Shown one piece after another: positions 1 to 8,673 of a stretch of DNA of 64,000 nucleotides (positions are counted from its first letter, which is position 1; the number at the start of each line of letters is the position of its first letter). The position numbers were made by a program, and so were the translations under genes. The stretch is taken from positions 27,224 through 91,223 of the forward strand of contig NZ_VKDE01000038.1 in the NCBI RefSeq assembly GCF_007097485.1. Reading direction: 5' to 3'. The notes beneath the pieces were generated by a model. That model searched no databases, was not told the DNA's origin, and saw only the letters and a list, made by a program, of their open reading frames with translations. The stretch is from Carboxylicivirga sp. M1479. GTDB taxonomy: Bacteria; Bacteroidota; Bacteroidia; Bacteroidales; Marinilabiliaceae.

Positions 1-177
1 AAGTATGGCATTTATAAAAGCTCTGCTGAAGTAGTTGATGGAGATATTATTTACTATCGATACTTCCAAATAAACAAAGGCGAATACCCAAAAGAAGAGT
101 TCAATGATTTTAGAGATTTTCTTGAAAAGGTATCTTCGGCCGATAACGCTAAAACAGTTTTAATACCCAAAGCATAA
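1..177 (+). CDS. C-terminal end of an unidentified protein (5' truncated by window edge)
   Basis: An open frame runs from base 1 to a TAA at 175-177, giving 58 residues that end in KTVLIPKA. The composition (charged, Tyr and Phe rich) and the EEFNDFRDFLEKV stretch resemble the C-terminal end of DUF3857/transglutaminase-like envelope proteins common in Bacteroidota, but too little is present to assign a family. A strong hairpin terminator follows 10 bases after the stop, supporting a genuine gene end. The next gene is convergent on the minus strand. Confidence 0.6.
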   Translation, partial: KYGIYKSSAEVVDGDIIYYRYFQINKGEYPKEEFNDFRDFLEKVSSADNAKTVLIPKA

Positions 178-187
178 ACAACAAAAA

Positions 188-209
188 AGCCGGCTAACGC
201 CGGCTTTTA
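188..209 (+). terminator. Rho-independent terminator
   Basis: AGCCGGC / GCCGGCT 7-bp perfect stem with a 4-nt loop (TAAC), preceded by an A tract and followed by TTTTATAT. It ends the truncated plus-strand gene and, since the A tract is also present, could serve the convergent minus-strand gene at 232. Confidence 0.85.
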
Positions 210-231
210 TATATACTATTTTACCTAGTAA

Positions 232-1155
232 CTACATGCTTGTATAAGTTGATTCACTGGTGATTTTCATTGGCATCTCCATTGGCGCAGGTAACTGAGG
301 CGATTCAATAGCCACATTACCATCCAATTTTTGCAACATTTTTATTTCATTTGGCCAGCCCGTTTTCACATTTATATCTGCAGTAAACGACAACTCTCCA
401 TTTAAATCAAAATGCTGTACCATGCCCATTTGCTCTTTCGAAAGACCTTCTTCAGTAGCCATGGTACCCGAACCAGATAACTTAACAGCCTCTTTGCTAA
501 CCACATCAACATTATAATTAAAGGTATTGTTAATTGTTATTGGCTGCATTAGCTTTGTTTTAGTAGTCCATTTGGTACCAACTTTCACCTTATCCTCGGG
601 GTACACAATAAACATATTAGCTAAGGTATGCTTCATGTTATCATCTGAAAACTGACCTGAAAGCGTAGATTTCATCATCTCGGCCTGCTGTGGATTATCT
701 CCAAAAACCGTTACTAATTTCTGAGCAACCTCCTCAAAACCTTTCACTTCCTCAATATTACCTCTGTCATCAAATTTCAACTGAAACGTATGACCAACCA
801 TTAAATCAAACGATTTATTGAGCGGATTCGTAGCATCGGCCGAAGCATCATTAGAGTCGTAACTCATATTCATCATGGCACTTTCCATTTTAAATACCAT
901 GCTTTCGAATTTCATATCAGCAGAATAAACATTACCTGTTTTGCCTTTTATAGCAACAGTAATATCACTTCCAAAGGTATTTTTAATCGTTTGTGTCATT
1001 CCCGATATGTTTTGCTCAATACCCTGCGTTGTCATCTGCTTTAAACGATAGGTTTCGCCCACTTTAAGCTTATAGCGTAATGATGTTTGTGCCGAAACAT
1101 TTAACGACAATAAAATAACTGCAACAATTAGCAATGCCTGATTTAGCCTCTTCAT
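232..1155 (-). CDS. DUF6263-like secreted/periplasmic protein
   Basis: The product is 307 residues with a clear Sec signal peptide (KR, hydrophobic LLIVAVILLSLNV, cleavage near SAQ). The mature part begins with LRYKLKVGETYRLKQ, the pattern of the DUF6263 family, whose function is unknown. It is Met-rich in the centre (SAMMNMSY and QQAEMMKS stretches) and ends in EMPMKITSESTYTSM. No catalytic motif was seen. The gene stands alone between the terminator at 188-209 and the minus-strand lipoprotein gene at 1254. The family call is from memory of the motif; secretion is well supported. Confidence 0.6.
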   Translation of the reverse strand: MKRLNQALLIVAVILLSLNVSAQTSLRYKLKVGETYRLKQMTTQGIEQNISGMTQTIKNTFGSDITVAIKGKTGNVYSADMKFESMVFKMESAMMNMSYDSNDASADATNPLNKSFDLMVGHTFQLKFDDRGNIEEVKGFEEVAQKLVTVFGDNPQQAEMMKSTLSGQFSDDNMKHTLANMFIVYPEDKVKVGTKWTTKTKLMQPITINNTFNYNVDVVSKEAVKLSGSGTMATEEGLSKEQMGMVQHFDLNGELSFTADINVKTGWPNEIKMLQKLDGNVAIESPQLPAPMEMPMKITSESTYTSM

Positions 1156-1253
1156 GTTATTAGGTTTAAAAATTATAAGTGTTACGAAGCTAAGAAAAAA
1201 TAGCTTATGAATGGATTACTTTCTTAGATGAATCAATACGCTTACTGCCAGTA

Positions 1254-1721
1254 TTACTTTTGCACCCTGATGTATTTCTCAATTAGCAGAAGATTTTCAT
1301 CGCCAAGGCCAAGGTCTTCCAACTCTTCAACTCCTTGTTGTATTAAAGTATCGCCTCGTAACTCTAATTTAAAATGGAAAGAGTGATTCTCCCATTCGCG
1401 AGCCGTACAAAAATCCAGATTCTCAGTGTACTCATCGTCTTTAAAAACAACCGTGCCACCTCCAGACATGTAGGCTACTGTAGTGCTATCTTTGCCTTGC
1501 GCTAAGTCGTGCAGAAAAAAGGCAAAATGAGTGGGTGTGAGAATCTTAATCATCTCCTGCCCTTCTACCATGTTGGATGTTACAGAATCTTTACTGTGAT
1601 AATCGGATGACACCAACTGCCATGTTCCAACATACTGCTCAGGAAAAACGGTGGTGCTTTTATGCTCGTCGCAACAAGCATAACACAATCCTATTACAAG
1701 GATTAGTAAGGTAAATCTCAT
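1254..1721 (-). CDS. Small lipoprotein, lipocalin-like
   Basis: The product has 155 residues. The N-terminus MRFTLLILVIGLCYACCDE has a hydrophobic core and a lipobox-like YACC, so it is probably a lipoprotein. The mature part starts with FPEQYVGTWQLVSSDY, the usual opening of lipocalin-like or DUF4488-type calycin folds (G-x-W near the N-terminus). The rest alternates in beta-strand fashion, for example THFAFFLHD and GDTLIQQGVEE. A TATCTTCG element close to the Bacteroidota -7 consensus lies about 25 bases upstream of the start on the minus strand. No operon partner is evident. The calycin assignment is inference. Confidence 0.55.
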   Translation of the reverse strand: MRFTLLILVIGLCYACCDEHKSTTVFPEQYVGTWQLVSSDYHSKDSVTSNMVEGQEMIKILTPTHFAFFLHDLAQGKDSTTVAYMSGGGTVVFKDDEYTENLDFCTAREWENHSFHFKLELRGDTLIQQGVEELEDLGLGDENLLLIEKYIRVQK

Positions 1722-1786
1722 AATTGTATTTGTTTTAAGTTTCGAAGCGAAGATAATATTCTTTTCAAAAGCTTAACATCTATACA

Positions 1787-2503
1787 TTATGGATTATCAA
1801 TATCAAAACCATTATAGGTCTCAAACTTCCATATTTCCACAATATTTTTCACTGATAACTCATAGGGTTTATAAATACGATTAGTCGATACCAACAATAA
1901 GGTCTCGCTCTTTTGTAAGAGATTATACACCACTTTAAAAACAATGCCATCCTCGCGTGTAACAATCACACAGGGTGTTCCGTCCTTAATCGTTTTCCAA
2001 TTTTGAATATACGAACCTGTTACCCAAACACCCTCAGGAATCGGCAACATAGAATCTCCCTTTATTTGGAAACTACGGTAGGTTTTATCGGGTGGTAAAA
2101 ACGGCAAGGTAAACTTAGGTAGTGCAGAAATAAATTCGGTATCGCCGTAATCAGAAGTATAGCCAGCTTGTGCTTTTACAGGCACCATCTCAATATTCTC
2201 TTTTCCATCGCCATCGACCGAAACGGTTAGTAAGCGTAACTTTTGCCCTGTCACATCAATGTCAAAACCTCCCTCAATCTGCGATAACTGAAATTCTGAC
2301 AAGGCCTCCAACTTGTAACGTACCAAAGCATCAATAGACACTTTAAAGTACTCAGCAAAACGGATAAGTGTTTTAAATGGTGGCTGCACACTCTTTTCGT
2401 AACCAGCCAAGGTGGTACGCGTTAATTCAAGGCTTATAGCCAAATCATTTTGCGATAATTTCTTTCGCTTTCGTAAAAATTTAATATTCTCTGCAAAGTA
2501 CAT
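1787..2503 (-). CDS. LexA-like transcriptional repressor (XRE HTH + S24 peptidase)
   Basis: The product has 238 residues from the start at MYFAENIKFLRKRKK; the longer in-frame start at 2587 would read through the R1 repeat and was not used. Residues 1-62 form an XRE helix-turn-helix (LSQNDLAISLELTRTTLAGYE). Residues 105-230 form an S24/LexA peptidase domain: a cleavage-type Ala-Gly at 113-114 (KAQAGY), the nucleophile Ser151 in GDSMLP, and Lys190 in VFKVVYN. All parts needed for LexA-type self-cleavage are present, so induction by DNA damage is plausible. It is divergent from dinB-dnaE at 4304-8586, the usual context of such repressors, but the R1/RAYT1 block lies between them. The operator was not identified. 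Confidence 0.85.
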   Translation of the reverse strand: MYFAENIKFLRKRKKLSQNDLAISLELTRTTLAGYEKSVQPPFKTLIRFAEYFKVSIDALVRYKLEALSEFQLSQIEGGFDIDVTGQKLRLLTVSVDGDGKENIEMVPVKAQAGYTSDYGDTEFISALPKFTLPFLPPDKTYRSFQIKGDSMLPIPEGVWVTGSYIQNWKTIKDGTPCVIVTREDGIVFKVVYNLLQKSETLLLVSTNRIYKPYELSVKNIVEIWKFETYNGFDIDNP

Positions 2504-2534
2504 ATTGCTCAATATTATAACTATTTCAAAAATA

Positions 2535-3208
2535 TGTTCAACCCCGTCAGGGTTGATGTTGACATCACCCATACCCCGGATTATCATCCGAGGCTATTCA
2601 AGTAAAACCCCATCCGGGGTTAATTTGATAACACTCCTAAAACAAACAGTCTCCAAATACCTTTTATTTCCCAACAGATAATCCCGGAGGGATGCCACTT
2701 GAATAACCATGTATGAAATGCATGGCCTCTCAAATAAATCAATCAACCCCAAAGTGGGTTGAACTTTACAAACCCACTGTATATGGTCAAGCTTTAGGAT
2801 AAGCAAAAAAGCTATCCGTTTCAAAATACCATTCGAGGTTAATTTGACAACACTCTTAAAACAAAGATCCTCCACCTACCTTTTAATCACAACCAGATAA
2901 TCCCGGAGGGATGCCACTTGAATAACCATGTATGAAATGTATGGTTACTCAAATAAATCAATCAACCCCAAAGTAGGTTGAACCTTACAAACCATCACTA
3001 TATATAGCCAAGCTTTAGATTAAACTCAAAAGCTATTCGTGTCAAACACCCATTCGAGGTTAATTTGACAACACTCCTAAAACAAAGATCCTCCACCCAC
3101 CTTTTAATCACTACCAGATAATCCCGGAGGGATGCCACTTGAATAACCATGTATGAAATGCATGGCCTCTCAAATAAATCAATCAACCCCAAAGTGGGTT
3201 GAACCACA
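2535..3208. repeat. R1 hairpin array, left part (three units)
   Basis: This is an array of short inverted repeats with a period of about 220 bp. It opens with a head, CAACCC-cgtca-GGGTTG (2539-2555) and CCGGATtatcATCCG (about 2576-2590). Three units follow in fixed order: AACCCC-attc-GGGGTT type (degenerate in units 2 and 3), ATCCC-gga-GGGAT, CCATG...CATGG, and CAACCC-caaagt-GGGTTG. Units begin near 2604, 2826 and 3046. The last hairpin (3184-3201) stops eight bases before the end of the RAYT1 gene. The antisense open frames here are by-products of the repeat. Confidence 0.85.
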
Positions 3209-3649
3209 TTAAAACAAGTACTTTTCCTCAAATGCGATTCCATGCTCACTCAGCAAGCTTATATATTCCTCTTTAAAGCTTGCCTCCTGATGGTGTATTT
3301 CTTGATTCTTCACGTATTCTATCAAATCATTCTTCGAGCTTACATGATAAGTAAAAGCTCCATAGCCATCCTGCCACCCCGTAAATTGAGGAAATAATTT
3401 TTCTTCCACTATAAAATTTGAAGTGGAGAGTTTAATATCCTTAACCAATAACGCAGGTGCCACCATGGGATGAAGGCCAACAACAATATGAACATGATCT
3501 TCAACTCCTCCTATACGATATAAATGACAATTCTTTTCTCGTAGAATACCCCAAATATATTTATATAGGCGCTCACGGTTAATTAAGGTCTTTTCTCTTC
3601 TTTTGGTGGAGAATACAATCTGATATAATATTTGCGTGTAAGTACTCAT
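3209..3649 (-). CDS. RAYT1: REP-associated tyrosine transposase (Y1/HUH family)
   Basis: The product has 146 residues, typical of the Transposase_17 (IS200-like Y1) domain. The HUH metal site is EDHVHIVVG. The catalytic tyrosine lies in EYVKNQEIHHQ, where the helix YxxxQ arrangement matches the family. The N-terminus YTQILYQIVFSTKRRE and the GWQDGYGAF block are also typical. The family nicks and rejoins single-stranded DNA at hairpins. It is a single gene with no accompanying TnpB. It lies antisense within the R1 array and is bracketed by CAACCC...GGGTTG-type hairpins at 3184-3201 and 3705-3721. It is close to RAYT3 (48521) and more distant from RAYT2 (33245). Confidence 0.92.
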   Translation of the reverse strand: MSTYTQILYQIVFSTKRREKTLINRERLYKYIWGILREKNCHLYRIGGVEDHVHIVVGLHPMVAPALLVKDIKLSTSNFIVEEKLFPQFTGWQDGYGAFTYHVSSKNDLIEYVKNQEIHHQEASFKEEYISLLSEHGIAFEEKYLF

Positions 3650-3701
3650 AGCTTAAACGATTAGATATATTATATTTCAATTTATTATCTTCATATTAAT
3701 T

Positions 3702-4152
3702 ATTCAAACCCACCAGGGTTGATGTTCACATCTACCACACTCCGGATTATCATCCGGAGCTATTCAAGTAAAACCCCGTTCGGGGTTAATTTGATAACAC
3801 TCCTAAAACAAAGATCCTCCACCCACCTTTTAATCACTACCAAATAATCCCGGAGGGATGATACCTAAATAACCATGTATGAAATGCATGGTTTCTCAAG
3901 TAAAATGACCAACCCCAAAGTGGGTTGAACCTTACAAACCATCACCTCACAATAACCAAGCTTCAGGTTAACTGCAAAAACTAATCAAGTAAAACCCCAT
4001 TCGGGGTTAATTTGACAACACTAAAAAACAAATGCCCTTACCCATTTTTACTCCCTACCAAATAATCCCGGAGGGATACTACTTGAATAAGCATGTATGA
4101 AATGCATGGCTTCCCAAATAAAATAATCAACCCCAAAGTGGGTTGAACTTTT
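3702..4152. repeat. R1 hairpin array, right part (two units)
   Basis: This has the same architecture as the left array: head AACCC-acca-GGGTT (3705-3721) and CTCCGGAT-tatc-ATCCGGAG (8-bp perfect stem, about 3732-3751). Two units follow, starting near 3775 (AACCCCgttcGGGGTT) and 3985 (AACCCCattcGGGGTT). Each continues with ATCCCggaGGGAT, CCATG...CATGG and CAACCCcaaagtGGGTTG. The array ends at about 4150, some 150 bases upstream of dinB. It is a direct, not inverted, repeat of the left array, so RAYT1 sits between two parallel copies. Confidence 0.85.
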
Positions 4153-4239
4153 CATAAAGACAGCTACCAACACTTCGTTATTTTTTCTTCTTATCCCTCA
4201 ACACGTTCCGTCGTTAGGCTCAAAATTACTCCATTATAC

Positions 4240-4254
4240 ACTATACAAAAGTAG
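4240..4254. promoter_or_regulatory. Weak dyad upstream of dinB (candidate operator)
   Basis: ACTA-TACAAAAG-TAGT lies in an AT-rich stretch 50 bases upstream of the dinB start. It could be the operator for the S24 repressor encoded at 1787-2503. No matching site was found in front of the repressor gene, so this is tentative. Confidence 0.25.
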
Positions 4255-4303
4255 TATAAATGACTATATTATAAACAACAAAATGACGAAATTATCGACA
4301 ACA

Positions 4304-5530
4304 ATGAATAAATCAATATTACATCTGGATTTAGATACCTTTTTTGTGTCGTGTGAACGCCTCATTAATAAAGAATTAATTGGGGTTCCTGTGCTTATTG
4401 GCGGCACATCTGACAGAGGTGTGGTAGCTGCCTGCAGTTACGAAGCCCGGGTGTACGGCGTACATTCTGCCATGCCCATGCGCATGGCCCGACAACTATG
4501 CCCCCATGCCAAAGTTATTAGAGGCAATAGTCAGGCCTACAGCACATTTTCAAACCAAATAACAGACATCATACGCGAACGCTCACCCCTATTCGAAAAA
4601 TCATCCATTGATGAGTTTTACGTGGATGTAACAGGCATGGATCGCTACATCAAAACCACTTATCTATGGGCCAAGGAGCTGAGAGAGAAGATTATTAAAG
4701 ACACCAAACTGCCCATTTCATTCGGCTTATCCACCAGTAAAACAGTGGCTAAAGTTGGTACGGGCGAGGCCAAACCCAACAACCACATACAAATAGAAAC
4801 GGGTTACGAAAAAGCCTTTCTGGCACCTCTATCCATCAAAAAAATACCCATGGTAGGTAATAAAACCTATCACTTGCTACGGCGCATGGGTATCGAAAAG
4901 GTACGTACTGTGCAGGATATGCCTGTGGAATTAATGGAACGTGTATTGGGTAAAAACGGTATTGCCATCTGGAAAAAAGCTCAAGGCATTGATAACACGC
5001 CCGTAGTGGCCTGGAGCGAACGTAAGTCCATATCAACAGAACGCACCTTTGAGCAGGATACCACCGATATTTATCGCCTCAAAAGCATACTGCTTGGCAT
5101 GGCAGAAAGCCTGGCTTATCAGTTACGGAGCAGCAATAAACTCACCTCCTGCGTTTCGGTAAAAGTGCGCTACTCCGATTTTCAAACACATACCAAGCAA
5201 AAGCGCATTGCCTATACATCGCTCGACCATACCTTAATAGAGGTTGTGCAGGATTTATTTGAGAAAGCCTACGACCGCCGTGTATTGGTACGCCTGATTG
5301 GCGTGCGCTTTAGCAACCTTATTGGTGGCAGCTATCAAATTAAACTATTCGAAGATTCCTTTAAAATGATAAAGCTTTATCAGGCCATGGATAATTTACG
5401 AGGCAGATACGGACAAGATGCCGTGAAACGCGCACAAGGCATGCAGGCACGACATGTTAAGCAGATGAACCCGTTTAATGGGCAGGTTGACGGAGAGATA
5501 ATTCCTCCTAGTCCAAAAATGATAAGGTAG
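4304..5530 (+). CDS. dinB: DNA polymerase IV (Y-family, DinB)
   Basis: The product has 408 residues from MNKSILHLDLDTFF; an upstream ATG at 4283 would add seven residues not seen in the family. Catalytic acidic residues are visible: Asp9 and Asp11 in HLDLDTFF, and Asp103-Glu104 in SIDEFYVDVT. The fingers motif (YEARVYGVHSAMPM), the helix-hairpin-helix region (KKIPMVGNKTYHLLRRMGI) and the little-finger domain with SERTFEQDT follow, so the protein is complete. It performs translesion synthesis in the cytoplasm. It is followed after 83 bases by a short dnaE on the same strand, with no terminator between. Together they resemble an inducible mutagenesis pair controlled by the LexA-like repressor at 1787. 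Confidence 0.93.
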   Translation: MNKSILHLDLDTFFVSCERLINKELIGVPVLIGGTSDRGVVAACSYEARVYGVHSAMPMRMARQLCPHAKVIRGNSQAYSTFSNQITDIIRERSPLFEKSSIDEFYVDVTGMDRYIKTTYLWAKELREKIIKDTKLPISFGLSTSKTVAKVGTGEAKPNNHIQIETGYEKAFLAPLSIKKIPMVGNKTYHLLRRMGIEKVRTVQDMPVELMERVLGKNGIAIWKKAQGIDNTPVVAWSERKSISTERTFEQDTTDIYRLKSILLGMAESLAYQLRSSNKLTSCVSVKVRYSDFQTHTKQKRIAYTSLDHTLIEVVQDLFEKAYDRRVLVRLIGVRFSNLIGGSYQIKLFEDSFKMIKLYQAMDNLRGRYGQDAVKRAQGMQARHVKQMNPFNGQVDGEIIPPSPKMIR

Positions 5531-5613
5531 GGTGAGTCCGACGTTCAGAGTACGAAGAACCACAGGTAGACATGCCGCAATAATCAGTTACTTAATACAA
5601 ACAACAACACAAG

Positions 5614-8586
5614 ATGCTAACAAACTGTCATTCATACTATAGCTTTAAATACGGCACCATATCAACCGAAGACCTGATAAAAGTACTGGTTCACCATGGC
5701 TACACCAGCTTTGCACTAACCGATATTAATAACACAGCGGCAAGCATTGACTTTACCCGTCTGGCTGCACAGCATAAGGTACAGCCTGTGGTGGGTGTCG
5801 ACTTTAGAAACGGCGTACAACAACAATACGTGGCTATCGCACAAAACAACAAAGGCTACCAGGAGATTAACGAATACCTGACACCGCATCTGCACGAGAA
5901 GATTGATTTTGACGCACAAGCACCTGCCTTTAAAAATGCTTTTGTTATTTACCCTTTTTCGTATGCCGATGACGAACTTCGAAGCAATGAATTTATTGGC
6001 GTATCGCCCGATGACTTAAAGCAACTACCCTTTTCGCACTGGAAAAACAAGCAGGATAAATTAGTAATCAAACACAGCTGTACCTTTCGCAACAAGCACG
6101 ACTACAACGCCCACCGCCTACTACGCGCCATTGATAAAAACACCCTGTTAAGCAAGCTTCCGCCGGAAGAACAAGCCACTGAAGCAGACACCATCATGCC
6201 TCAGGAGGAGTTACTGCAATTGTTTGCTGAATATCCGACCATCATTGAAAACACACAGCAACTGCTGGCCTCGTGCAGCATCGACTTTAATTTTGGCACC
6301 AACAAAAACAAGCAAGTATTTACCCAATCAACAGAAGAGGACTTTCAACTATTAAAAAAACGCTGTGAGGAGGGATTGAATTATCGCTTCCCAGAAAAAA
6401 GAGAGGAAGTAATACAGCGTATGAACAAGGAGCTGGAGGTAATTCGCGACCTGGGCTTTTGCGCCTACTTCCTACTTACGCTTGATATTATTGATTATGC
6501 CCGAAGTGAGAATTTCTACTACATAGGCCGAGGAAGTGGTGCCAATAGTTTAGTGGCCTACCTCCTACGCATTACCAATGTAGACCCCATTGATCTGGAT
6601 CTGTATTTCGAACGTTTCATTAACCCCTTTCGACAGTCGCCACCCGATTTTGACATTGACTTTTCGTGGACCGACCGCGATGCCGTCACGCGCTATATTT
6701 TTGATACCTATGGTTACGACCGCGTGGTTCTGCTGGGTAACTACATCACGTTTAAATATAAATCTGCCATTCGCGAGATAGCCAAGGTATTTGGTGTGCC
6801 CGACGATGAGATTGTCACACTACAAAAGAACCCATCAGCTGCCAGCAATAGTAAATACGGCCAATGGGTAATTAAGTACAGTCAGTTTATCGATGGTTTT
6901 CCCAGCCATTGCAGCATCCACTCCAGCGGCATTCTCATTTCCGAGGAGCCCATCTCCTGCTACTCCTCTACCGAGCTGCTGCCCAAAGGCTTTCCGTCAA
7001 CCCAGTTTGATATGTACGTGGCCGAAGATGTGGGCTTGCACAAGTTCGATATCCTCAGCCAACGTGGGCTTAGCAAGATAAAGGACTCGGTGGATATTAT
7101 ACGTGAGAATACTGGTGTTGACATTGACATTGATGACATCGACCATTTTAAGCGCGATGAGCGCATTAAAGAGCTGCTGAAAGTAGGCATGGCCATTGGC
7201 TGTTTTTATGTGGAGTCGCCAGCCATGCGTATGCTGCTTACCAAGCTCAAGGCCGATGATTACCTGCGCCTGGTGGCCGCCAGCTCTATTATTCGCCCAG
7301 GCGTGGCTAAAAGTGGCATGATGCGTGAGTATATTCTGCGTTTTCAGAACCCTGAGCGACGCGAGCAAGCCAGAAAAGACCTGCCAGAGCTGTACAACAT
7401 ACTAGAAGAGACCTACGGTGTGATGGTGTATCAGGAGGATGTAATTAAGGTGGCCCATTACCTTGCTGGCCTATCACTCGACGAGGCCGATGTACTGCGT
7501 CGTGGCATGTCGTGGAAGTTTAGGCAGCGTAATGAATTTTGGAAAGTACGTGAGAAGTTTTTCAACAACTGCCAGCAGAAAGGCTACGCCGAGCAAACCA
7601 TAGCCGATATATGGCGACAGATTGAAAGCTTTGCCAACTATGCCTTTGCCAAAGGACACTCGGCCAGCTATGCCGTAGAAAGCTATCAGGCTCTGTACCT
7701 CAAAGCCTATTATCCACGCGAGTACATGACGGCTACCCTCAATAATGGCGGCGGATTTTACCGTGCCGAACTGTACCTGCACGAAGCACGCATGCACGGC
7801 GCTATTATTGAAGCCCCTTGCGTTAACCGCAGCGACTGGCCCTGTACCATTAAGGGCAAACATTTGTTCTTAGGCTTGTTTATGCTCTATGGCCTAGAAA
7901 AGAAAAGTGTACAACTCCTGCTCAATGAACGTGGCCTATGTGGCGAGTTTACCAACCTGCCCGATTTTGTAAACCGCGTACCCATCTCTTTGGAACAATT
8001 GCTTATTCTCATACGCATTGATGCCTTTCGTTTTACGGGCAAAACAAAAAAGGAATTACTGTGGGATGCGCATCACATATTGGGTCACAGTAAAGTGACC
8101 AAACCCGAGCCTACATTATTTCAGGCCAAAGTGCAGGAGTTTGAACTGCCCGACCTGTGGGAGCACGAACTGGAAGATGCATTTGATGAGCTAGAGCTAC
8201 TGGGCTTTTCGCTAAGCTCTCCGTTTAAACTATTGGAAAAACAGCTGCCCAGCTTGCTCAAATCGGCCGACTTACCACGCTTAATTAATAAAACAGTGGC
8301 CATTGTGGGCTACCTCATCACGCGTAAACCCACACGCACCAGCACTGGCGAAAGCATGTCCTTCGGCACTTTTCTGGATATTGATGGCCACTGGCTCGAT
8401 ACCGTTCATTTTGCCCACTCGTTTAAGCGCTATCCGTTTAGAGGGCCTGGCTGCTACCTCATACGTGGCAAGGTAGTGGAGGAATATGGTTTTATATGTG
8501 TAGAAGTTAATCAGATGTACCGCTTACACAATCAAAGTCTGGAAGAGAATACGCGATTGCAAAAGCCGCTGGCCATTGGTGGTTAA
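5614..8586 (+). CDS. DNA polymerase III alpha subunit, short error-prone type (DnaE2/ImuC-like)
   Basis: The product has 990 residues, shorter than the replicative DnaE of this phylum. The C-family catalytic aspartates are in DFDIDF (Asp347, Asp349), preceded by the conserved GRGSGANSLVAYLL block. Helix-hairpin-helix and C-terminal OB-fold regions (VAIVGYLITRKPTRT and GTFLDIDG) are present; there is no long tau-binding tail. The N-terminal PHP domain is degenerate: the usual HxH is NCH (residues 4-6) and the TDH motif is TDI, so metal-dependent proofreading is probably lost. The gene directly follows dinB, matching the mutasome arrangement (Y-family polymerase plus second DnaE). The assignment to the DNA-damage branch rests on this context, the length and the degenerate PHP. 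Confidence 0.88.
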   Translation: MLTNCHSYYSFKYGTISTEDLIKVLVHHGYTSFALTDINNTAASIDFTRLAAQHKVQPVVGVDFRNGVQQQYVAIAQNNKGYQEINEYLTPHLHEKIDFDAQAPAFKNAFVIYPFSYADDELRSNEFIGVSPDDLKQLPFSHWKNKQDKLVIKHSCTFRNKHDYNAHRLLRAIDKNTLLSKLPPEEQATEADTIMPQEELLQLFAEYPTIIENTQQLLASCSIDFNFGTNKNKQVFTQSTEEDFQLLKKRCEEGLNYRFPEKREEVIQRMNKELEVIRDLGFCAYFLLTLDIIDYARSENFYYIGRGSGANSLVAYLLRITNVDPIDLDLYFERFINPFRQSPPDFDIDFSWTDRDAVTRYIFDTYGYDRVVLLGNYITFKYKSAIREIAKVFGVPDDEIVTLQKNPSAASNSKYGQWVIKYSQFIDGFPSHCSIHSSGILISEEPISCYSSTELLPKGFPSTQFDMYVAEDVGLHKFDILSQRGLSKIKDSVDIIRENTGVDIDIDDIDHFKRDERIKELLKVGMAIGCFYVESPAMRMLLTKLKADDYLRLVAASSIIRPGVAKSGMMREYILRFQNPERREQARKDLPELYNILEETYGVMVYQEDVIKVAHYLAGLSLDEADVLRRGMSWKFRQRNEFWKVREKFFNNCQQKGYAEQTIADIWRQIESFANYAFAKGHSASYAVESYQALYLKAYYPREYMTATLNNGGGFYRAELYLHEARMHGAIIEAPCVNRSDWPCTIKGKHLFLGLFMLYGLEKKSVQLLLNERGLCGEFTNLPDFVNRVPISLEQLLILIRIDAFRFTGKTKKELLWDAHHILGHSKVTKPEPTLFQAKVQEFELPDLWEHELEDAFDELELLGFSLSSPFKLLEKQLPSLLKSADLPRLINKTVAIVGYLITRKPTRTSTGESMSFGTFLDIDGHWLDTVHFAHSFKRYPFRGPGCYLIRGKVVEEYGFICVEVNQMYRLHNQSLEENTRLQKPLAIGG

Positions 8587-8673
8587 ATATGTAATATGCG
8601 TTAGAAAATCAGAGTTAAAGGTGGCTGTGTAGGCTTAGCTGAAAAGTGGTAATGCCGATGTTGAGCACCATAA

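Noticed and set aside
2504..2587. Extended N-terminus for the S24 repressor
   Set aside because: The extra 28 residues translate R1 head hairpins; the family starts at the HTH.
2594..3249. Minus-strand ORFs of 93 and 83 codons in the R1 array
   Set aside because: Both translate the same R1 unit; protein similarity between them is a consequence of the DNA repeat.
7474..7863. 129-codon ORF antisense to dnaE
   Set aside because: Shadow of a well-supported gene on the other strand; codon pattern follows dnaE.
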